DNA from: a virus
Length of the DNA: 25,879 bases
Strand: one strand, 5' to 3'
IMG/VR virus record: IMGVR_UViG_3300037493_003036
Span: 1 to 25,879 of that record
Position 1 is the stretch's first letter. Every line of letters begins with the position of its first letter. A program made the position numbers and the translations under genes. Below the pieces are notes generated by a model. That model was given only the letters and a program-made list of their open reading frames with translations, was not told the origin of the DNA and did not search any database. This document shows positions 21,895 through 25,879 of this stretch, piece after piece.

Positions 21895-23036
21895 GAGCGC
21901 GAATCATGGTCGGCGATTGCGCCGAGCGGCTGCGTGAGCTCGAGCCCGAGAGCGTCGACGCCGTCGTAACGGATCCGCCGTACGGGCTTGGATTTATGGG
22001 AAAAGCCTGGGATCACGCGGTCCCGTCCGCGGAAGTCTGGTGCGAAGTGCTCCGCGTTCTCAAACCCGGCGGACACATGGTCGCTTTCTTCGGCTCGAGG
22101 ACTTACCACCGCGGCGCCGTTGCGATCGAGGACGCGGGATTTGAGATCCGCGATCAGCTCATGTGGATTTACGGGAGCGGCTTCCCGAAGTCGCTGAACG
22201 TCGCGATCGCGATCGATAAGCAAGCGGGCGCGATGGCTCATCGGTCGACGCGCCTCGACGTCGTCGGGAACCGCGCGCAAGGTGAAGACGTTTTGCGCGC
22301 GGTCGGCATGCCCGCGCACGAAGCGATCACGGACGAGGCGAAAACCTGGAGCGGCTGGGGAACCGCTCTTAAGCCCGCGCACGAGCCGATCGTGCTTGCG
22401 CGCAAGCCGTTCCGCGGCACGGTCGCCGCGAACGTGATTAAGCACGGCGCGGGCGCGATCAACGTCGAGGCGTGTCGGGTCGGAGCCGAAGAGCTTCCGG
22501 AAATGGTCGCCGGTCAAGCGCGCGTCGGAACGTTTGAACGGAGCGAGATGATAACGCCCGCACGGATCGGCCGTTGGCCCGCAAACGTCACGCACGACGG
22601 GTCCGACGAGGTGCTCGAGCACTTCCCGCGGAGCGATTCGACGCCCTACCGCGAGAACGTCGCGGCCGGCGACGTGCTTCCGCTCTCGACGAGAACGGCC
22701 GGCGGTTTCTCCGACTCGGGAAGCGCGGCGCGCTTTTTCTACACGGCGAAAGCGAGCGCCGACGATCGAAACGACGGGATCCCGGCGCGCATGAAAAACC
22801 GTCATCCGACGGTCAAGCCGGTCGACCTCATGCGCTGGCTTGTGCGCTTAATTGCGCCGCCCGGCGGCGTCGTTCTTGATCCATTCATGGGCTCGGGATC
22901 GACTGGAAAAGCGGCGATGCTCGAGGGTTTTGATTTCGTCGGGTGCGAGCTCGACCCGGTCCACGCTGAGATCGCCGAGCTCCGAATCGTCGGCGCCGGC
23001 GGCTTGTTTTGCGAAATGGAAAGCGATCGAAAATGA
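21891..23036 (+). CDS. DNA methyltransferase, beta class (N6-adenine or N4-cytosine)
   Basis: The frame opens with GTG 21891, overlapping the preceding stop (GTGA); ATG 21906 (MVGDC) is an alternative. In 381 residues the catalytic motif IV TDPPYGLGF lies near the N-terminus (DPPY at 28-31), and the SAM-binding motif DPFMGSGSTG lies near the C-terminus (330-339), after HPTVKPVDLM (305-314). That order defines the beta class, and DPPY favours N6-adenine. The target-recognition region is the middle part. No restriction gene is adjacent, so it is likely an orphan enzyme protecting or regulating phage DNA. Target sequence cannot be read. Confidence 0.93.
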   Translation: MRARIMVGDCAERLRELEPESVDAVVTDPPYGLGFMGKAWDHAVPSAEVWCEVLRVLKPGGHMVAFFGSRTYHRGAVAIEDAGFEIRDQLMWIYGSGFPKSLNVAIAIDKQAGAMAHRSTRLDVVGNRAQGEDVLRAVGMPAHEAITDEAKTWSGWGTALKPAHEPIVLARKPFRGTVAANVIKHGAGAINVEACRVGAEELPEMVAGQARVGTFERSEMITPARIGRWPANVTHDGSDEVLEHFPRSDSTPYRENVAAGDVLPLSTRTAGGFSDSGSAARFFYTAKASADDRNDGIPARMKNRHPTVKPVDLMRWLVRLIAPPGGVVLDPFMGSGSTGKAAMLEGFDFVGCELDPVHAEIAELRIVGAGGLFCEMESDRK

Positions 23037-23287
23037 ACACGAGGAACGGAACTCAGAAACCGCGACCGACGAGGATCGAGACGGGCGCGCGCGTCGGCGC
23101 TTGGACCGTCGATCGGATGATCGAGGACTCGCCGAGCGCGTATCTTCGCCGATGGATCATCGTCTGCGAATGCGGCTACATGGCGCGAAAATACGAAAGC
23201 GAGTTGAACGCTTCGGGGTATCGCCTGACGGCTTGCACGACGTGCCGAAGCGGGACGCGCCGCGCAGTTGCCGCGGTGAAGGCATGA
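23033..23287 (+). CDS. Cys-rich mini-protein downstream of methyltransferase
   Basis: The ATG at 23033 overlaps the methyltransferase stop. The 84-residue protein has GARVGAWTVDRM, then WIIVCECGYMARKY, a SELNASGY step and ACTTCRS. Two pairs of Cys residues (C-x-C and C-x2-C) match those of the protein upstream of the methyltransferase in order and spacing, and the GxRVGxxT block is shared. The two are probably old duplicates or repeated acquisitions of one family. Function is unknown. The placement suggests a link to DNA modification or DNA sensing. Confidence 0.8.
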   Translation: MNTRNGTQKPRPTRIETGARVGAWTVDRMIEDSPSAYLRRWIIVCECGYMARKYESELNASGYRLTACTTCRSGTRRAVAAVKA

Positions 23288-23496
23288 GCGCCGAGCCATG
23301 GAGCGCCTTCGACGCGCTCGCGAGGACGACCGCGCGGCTTGAGCTCGCCGGCGTCGTCGTTTGCGGCGAGGAATGGCGACGGCTCTTTCGCGCTGACCGG
23401 GACGGAGCGATCCGCGCGGTGATCGTGCGTCTCGAGGCGGAGCGCCGGATGTGCGCTGCGTTTGATGCGATGACCCTCGAGCGGGCGCCGTCGTGA
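23284..23496 (+). CDS. Small protein, unknown
   Basis: The 70-residue product begins at an ATG that overlaps the previous stop (ATGA). It reads MSAEPWSAFDALARTTARLE, then VVCGEEWRRLFRADRDGAIR and ends with a helix. It looks like a small alpha/beta or helical fold with no recognised motif. Both boundaries are coupled (the next GTG overlaps its stop), which supports its reality. Confidence 0.6.
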   Translation: MSAEPWSAFDALARTTARLELAGVVVCGEEWRRLFRADRDGAIRAVIVRLEAERRMCAAFDAMTLERAPS

Positions 23497-23744
23497 CGCG
23501 TCCGCAATTCGTCGAGAGCGCCGACGCCGCGCTCGCGACGTACCACAAAGAGCAAGCGTCCGCCGACGCGCTCGACGGCATGGTCGACGCGCTCGAGGAG
23601 CTTCACGCCGCCGCAGAGCCCGCGCATCGCGCCGCGACGAAGGCGGCACTCAAAGGCGTGCGAGAGTTGCGCCGGCTCCAAGACGCGGCGGCCGCAAACG
23701 CCTTCGACCGCGCGAAGCGGGCCGCGCTCCGTGAATCGTCGTGA
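23493..23744 (+). CDS. Small helical protein, unknown
   Basis: GTG 23493 overlaps the previous stop. The 83-residue protein is helical throughout, with ALDGMVDALEELHAAAEPAH and ALKGVRELRRLQDAAAANAF, and is Ala-rich. It has neither Cys motifs nor a clear DNA-binding element. It ends the coupled run before promoter copy 2. Confidence 0.6.
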   Translation: MTRPQFVESADAALATYHKEQASADALDGMVDALEELHAAAEPAHRAATKAALKGVRELRRLQDAAAANAFDRAKRAALRESS

Positions 23745-23796
23745 CCGAGCGCGGCGCCGAGGTTGCGGCGCACGTCGTATTTTGTGAGAAGATAAC

Positions 23797-23828
23797 TTGC
23801 GCGAAGCGTGTTCAACGTCTAGAGATAG
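23797..23828 (+). promoter_or_regulatory. Early promoter copy 2
   Basis: TTGCGC (23797-23802) and TAGAGA (23820-23825) stand 17 bases apart, within the same ACTTGC ... AACGTCTAGAGATAG frame as copy 1. It lies in the 119-base gap between 23744 and 23864 and would restart transcription for the recombination genes. Confidence 0.65.
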
Positions 23829-23850
23829 GAAAGGCCGCAAGCGAGCGGCG

Positions 23851-23866
23851 AAAGGAAAGAGCCATG
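23851..23866 (+). promoter_or_regulatory. Conserved start leader, copy at 23851
   Basis: AAAGGAAAGAGCCATG sets the start at 23864, 36 bases after the repeated promoter block. Confidence 0.75.
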
Positions 23867-24019
23867 ATCAGAATCAGAGGAAACGCCGCGACCTTGCGCG
23901 ACATCGCCGGACTTCTTGCGGAGCTCGACGAGCTGAACGCGAAGCACGGCCGCGACGACGATCGCGACGAGATGCGCGACTTGCTTCGGGCTTGTCTACG
24001 CATGAAAGGCGCGCGATGA
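23864..24019 (+). CDS. Small acidic helical protein, unknown
   Basis: The 51-residue protein starts right after the conserved leader. A longer in-frame reading from 23741 crosses the promoter and is rejected. It reads MIRIRGNAATLRDIAGLLAE and ends MRDLLRACLRMKGAR: one short basic strand, then two amphipathic helices. No family is recognised. It is the first gene under promoter copy 2. The stop overlaps the next ATG. Confidence 0.6.
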   Translation: MIRIRGNAATLRDIAGLLAELDELNAKHGRDDDRDEMRDLLRACLRMKGAR

Positions 24020-24141
24020 GGTTCGATCCGCCGCGCGACGGCTTGACCCGCGAAGCGGCTTTCGTCGTCGCGAGTTATGCGATCGCGTTTGTCGCGTTCG
24101 TCGTTCTCGCCGCGTGCGTCGTCGCGATGGTGTTCGGGTGA
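24016..24141 (+). CDS. Single-pass membrane mini-protein
   Basis: This 41-residue protein starts at an ATG overlapping the previous stop. After MRFDPPRDGLTREA comes an uninterrupted hydrophobic stretch (VASYAIAFVAFVVLAACVVA, about 18-37) long enough to cross the membrane once. It is short for a holin but could be one, or an inhibitor of superinfection. No endolysin is adjacent, so lysis is only a possibility. The next GTG overlaps its stop. Confidence 0.6.
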   Translation: MRFDPPRDGLTREAAFVVASYAIAFVAFVVLAACVVAMVFG

Positions 24142-24446
24142 GCTCGGAAGTGCGCCCACGCGTTCCGGTGCACGCGCTTATCCCCGCGGTCCGCGAAGCC
24201 GTAAGGATTGGGAACGAGCAACGCGGAACGATTCAAGCCGCGCTGCAAGCCGCCGGCGTCGCCGTCGGCGATTCCACGCTCTCAAGCGTGCTTCGGCTTG
24301 CGGTTGCGCAAGGGTTTTTAATGCTGACGGGTCGAGGACGATACACGCGATACACGTTGATCCCTTGGAAATCGCGCCGAAGTCGGGAGCTTGAAAAGCA
24401 AGACCCGGCGGCGGTTTCCAAGCCGCCGATTTTCGAAGATTTGTGA
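24138..24446 (+). CDS. Probable winged-helix/HTH DNA-binding protein
   Basis: GTG 24138 overlaps the preceding stop and gives 102 residues. Residues about 14-75 show helices PAVREAVRIGNEQRGTIQAA and ALQAAGVAVGDSTLSSVLRL, and then AQGFLMLTGRGRYTRYTLI, the helix-helix-recognition helix-hairpin shape of a winged helix with a basic wing (GRGRYTRYT). The C-terminal tail is polar. It may regulate the early promoters or bind near an origin. The family is not pinned down. Confidence 0.65.
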   Translation: MSSEVRPRVPVHALIPAVREAVRIGNEQRGTIQAALQAAGVAVGDSTLSSVLRLAVAQGFLMLTGRGRYTRYTLIPWKSRRSRELEKQDPAAVSKPPIFEDL

Positions 24447-24462
24447 AAGGAAAAGAGCCATG
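24446..24462 (+). promoter_or_regulatory. Conserved start leader, copy at 24446
   Basis: AAAGGAAAAGAGCCATG, identical to the copy at 20862, overlaps the end of the previous gene and fixes the start at 24460. Confidence 0.8.
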
Positions 24463-25245
24463 ACGAAGAAAACCAGCATCCAAAAAGCGGCGCCCGAAGG
24501 CGCGCTTTCGTTTTGCGAAGACAACGCGGCCGCCGTGCTCGAGAGAGTGATCGCTTCCGGCGACCTTTCGCGCCTCACGCCCGAGGAGCGAAATTCGCTG
24601 TACGTGCAAACGTGCTCGTCGCTCGGCTTGAACCCGATGACGCGCCCGTTTGAATACGTGACGCTCCAAGGAAAAATGGTCCTGTACGCGCGCAAGGACG
24701 CGACCGACCAGCTTCGCGCGATCCGCGACGTAAGCGTTTCGATTGCATCGCGCGAGAAGGTCGGCGAGCTGCTGATCGTGACCGCACGCGCGACGATCGG
24801 CGGCCGTTCCGACGAGTCGATCGGCGCCGTCGCGCTCGAGGGGCTTCGCGGCTCCGATCTCGCGAACGCTTATATGAAAGCCGAAACGAAAGCGAAGCGC
24901 CGCGTGACGCTCTCAATCTGCGGTCTTGGTTTCCTCGACGAGAGCGAGATCGGCGACGTCGGCGCCGCCCCGATGGCTCGACGACCGGCGATTATGTCCG
25001 CGGCCGGGCCGGTGCTCGGCTCGGCGCCGGTGCTCGAGTCCGTCGGCGAGATCGACACGTCGCGGATCGACACGCTCGCCGACGAGCTCGACGCGTGCTC
25101 GACGCTTGACGATCTCGCGAGAGCTTGGCCGAAGGTGAGCGCCGCGAACAAGCGCGCGCCGATGAGCGACGACGAAAAGGCTCGCCTGCAAGAGATCCGC
25201 GACCGCAAAAAGGCCGAATTTTCGGCGACGGCGGCGGCGAGCTGA
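24460..25245 (+). CDS. Probable RecT/Red-beta-like single-strand annealing protein
   Basis: The 261-residue protein starts within the conserved leader. Residues 40-90 read PEERNSLYVQTCSSLGLNPM, FEYVTLQGKMVLYARKDATD, a layout like annealing proteins (GLNP-T--- then a K-x-x-LYAR-DATDQL core). Residues about 135-165 have LANAYMKAETKAKRRVTLSI and GLGFLDESEIGD, conserved in phage proteins of this group. The C-terminal tail (about 200-261) is charged and variable, as in RecT-like proteins. A nuclease gene follows, forming the usual annealase/exonuclease pair. It probably anneals ssDNA during replication and repair. The family name rests on pattern and context. Confidence 0.7.
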   Translation: MTKKTSIQKAAPEGALSFCEDNAAAVLERVIASGDLSRLTPEERNSLYVQTCSSLGLNPMTRPFEYVTLQGKMVLYARKDATDQLRAIRDVSVSIASREKVGELLIVTARATIGGRSDESIGAVALEGLRGSDLANAYMKAETKAKRRVTLSICGLGFLDESEIGDVGAAPMARRPAIMSAAGPVLGSAPVLESVGEIDTSRIDTLADELDACSTLDDLARAWPKVSAANKRAPMSDDEKARLQEIRDRKKAEFSATAAAS

Positions 25246-25253
25246 TAGTTTAT

Positions 25254-25303
25254 CCCCGCGGCGCGCGCTCGAGCCCGGTCCCCCGCCTTTCCGGGCGCGC
25301 GTC
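25254..25303 (+). other. GC-rich hairpin in the gap before the nuclease gene
   Basis: GCCCGG (25273-25278) pairs with CCGGGC (25291-25296) around a 12-base loop. Flanking CG-rich arms can extend the stem past a TCGA bulge. No T tract follows, so it is more likely an mRNA structure than a terminator. Confidence 0.4.
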
Positions 25304-25312
25304 GCACCTAAC

Positions 25313-25332
25313 CAAGAAAGAGCCAAATCATG
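25313..25332 (+). promoter_or_regulatory. Variant conserved start leader before the nuclease gene
   Basis: CAAGAAAGAGCCAAATCATG keeps AAAGAGCC but inserts five bases (AAATC) before the start, unlike all the other copies. Confidence 0.6.
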
Positions 25333-25879
25333 ATCGCTTCAATGTCCGCGGCATCGCGGTTGATTTCGTGCGCGTATTTCGCGCGACCTGACGTCACGGC
25401 GACCGAGTCGGAAAGCTCCGCGGCCGCAAACCACGGGACCGAGCTTCACGCGATTTTCGCGGCATGGCTTGAGGAGACGCCGTTTCCGCCGCTCGATCTC
25501 GTAAGCGAATCAGAGCGGACCCGATTTGTTGACGCCGTCGTCGCCGGCTTTGAAAAATACATTTTTGCGAGCCTCGACGACGTCCGGGAGCGGATCCGAT
25601 CCGGTGAAGGCGCCGTCGAGCGACCTTGCGCCGTCGACACGAGGACCGGCCGCGCGCGCTGGCTCTCGATCGAGCGCCGAGGATACGCCGACGCCGGGCT
25701 CGACCTCTTCGAGCTGCCTGGAACGTTCGACGCGGTCGCGCTCTCGGGCGATGGTCGGAGCGCGGTCGTGCTTGAGCTGAAAACGGGGCGACAAGACGGG
25801 CTCGACACGAGCCGCGAAAATTCGCAGCTCCGCGCGCAATGCCTTGCGGCTTGCGGGCTCTTCGGCGTCGAGGAAGCCG
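25330..25879 (+). CDS. PD-(D/E)XK exonuclease (RecB/Cas4-like), 3' end cut
   Basis: The frame is open from ATG 25330 to the window edge (183 codons). It begins MIASMSAASRLISCAYFARP; C14 recalls the first Cys of Cas4/AddB-type nucleases. GTELHAIF holds the family's G---H element (G36, H40). GTFDAVAL provides the motif Asp (D134), VVLELKTGRQ the E-x-K pair (E149, K151), and SQLRAQCLAACG the Gln (Q166), with Cys residues C171 and C175 that may belong to an iron-sulphur site if further Cys follow. It probably resects DNA for the annealing protein upstream. The tail of the protein is unseen. Confidence 0.85.
   Translation, partial: MIASMSAASRLISCAYFARPDVTATESESSAAANHGTELHAIFAAWLEETPFPPLDLVSESERTRFVDAVVAGFEKYIFASLDDVRERIRSGEGAVERPCAVDTRTGRARWLSIERRGYADAGLDLFELPGTFDAVALSGDGRSAVVLELKTGRQDGLDTSRENSQLRAQCLAACGLFGVEEA

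Noticed and set aside
21795-22805. Minus-strand 336-codon frame opposite the methyltransferase
   Set aside because: The plus-strand frame has all methyltransferase motifs; this one is an Arg/His-rich shadow.
23741-24019. In-frame 92-residue version of the 51-residue gene
   Set aside because: It would cross the repeated promoter block and ignore the conserved leader at 23851.
1-25879. CRISPR array, tRNA, rRNA, insertion sequence or attachment site
   Set aside because: No regular spacer array, cloverleaf, transposase frame or integrase was seen. A tRNA scan and an att search against the host were not possible here.

Overview
The window is a contiguous piece of a tailed double-stranded DNA phage or prophage with a contractile tail (myovirus morphology). 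The DNA is GC-rich, with codons mostly ending in G or C, which points to a high-GC bacterial host. Nothing in the sequence names the host. No tRNA, rRNA, CRISPR array, integrase, MuA/MuB-type transposase or insertion sequence was seen. Both ends of the window cut a gene: a tail fibre at base 1 and a RecB-like nuclease at base 25879.

The left three quarters (1-18875, all minus strand) is a morphogenesis operon in Mu-like order. Read in the direction of transcription it is: terminase small and large subunits, gp29-like portal, gpF-like minor head protein, gpI-like protease/scaffold, probable decoration protein, gpT-like major capsid, a strong terminator-like hairpin, gp36-like, gpG-like morphogenesis protein, gp37-like terminator, tail sheath, tail tube, tail assembly chaperone with a -1 frameshift site, tape measure, gp43-position tail protein, a hub that appears fused to the spike, gp25-like wedge, gpJ-like baseplate protein, gp48-position tail protein, and four tail-tip or fibre genes. 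Many neighbours overlap by 1-4 bases.

Bases 18876-19097 form a compact divergent control region. It holds a leftward sigma70-like promoter, a leftward intrinsic-terminator-like hairpin just upstream of it, and a perfect 10-bp inverted repeat that would fold the terS ribosome-binding site and start codon into a stem.

The right quarter (19098-25879, plus strand) is an early/accessory operon of mostly small unknown proteins. It also carries a beta-class DNA methyltransferase flanked by two related Cys-rich mini-proteins, a probable winged-helix protein, a one-segment membrane protein, a RecT/Red-beta-like annealing protein and a PD-(D/E)XK exonuclease. Its first gene contains four copies of a 15-bp palindrome at 25/25/50-bp spacing, in all three reading frames. 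This resembles an iteron origin or an operator cluster. Two near-identical promoters (19787 and 23797) and a repeated start leader (AAAGGAAAAGAGCCATG) organise expression. Starts without this leader mostly overlap the preceding stop codon.

The likely logic is an early rightward operon for DNA replication, recombination and modification, and a late leftward operon for packaging, head and tail. The iteron-like array, the folded terS leader and the duplicated promoter and leader are the least ordinary parts.
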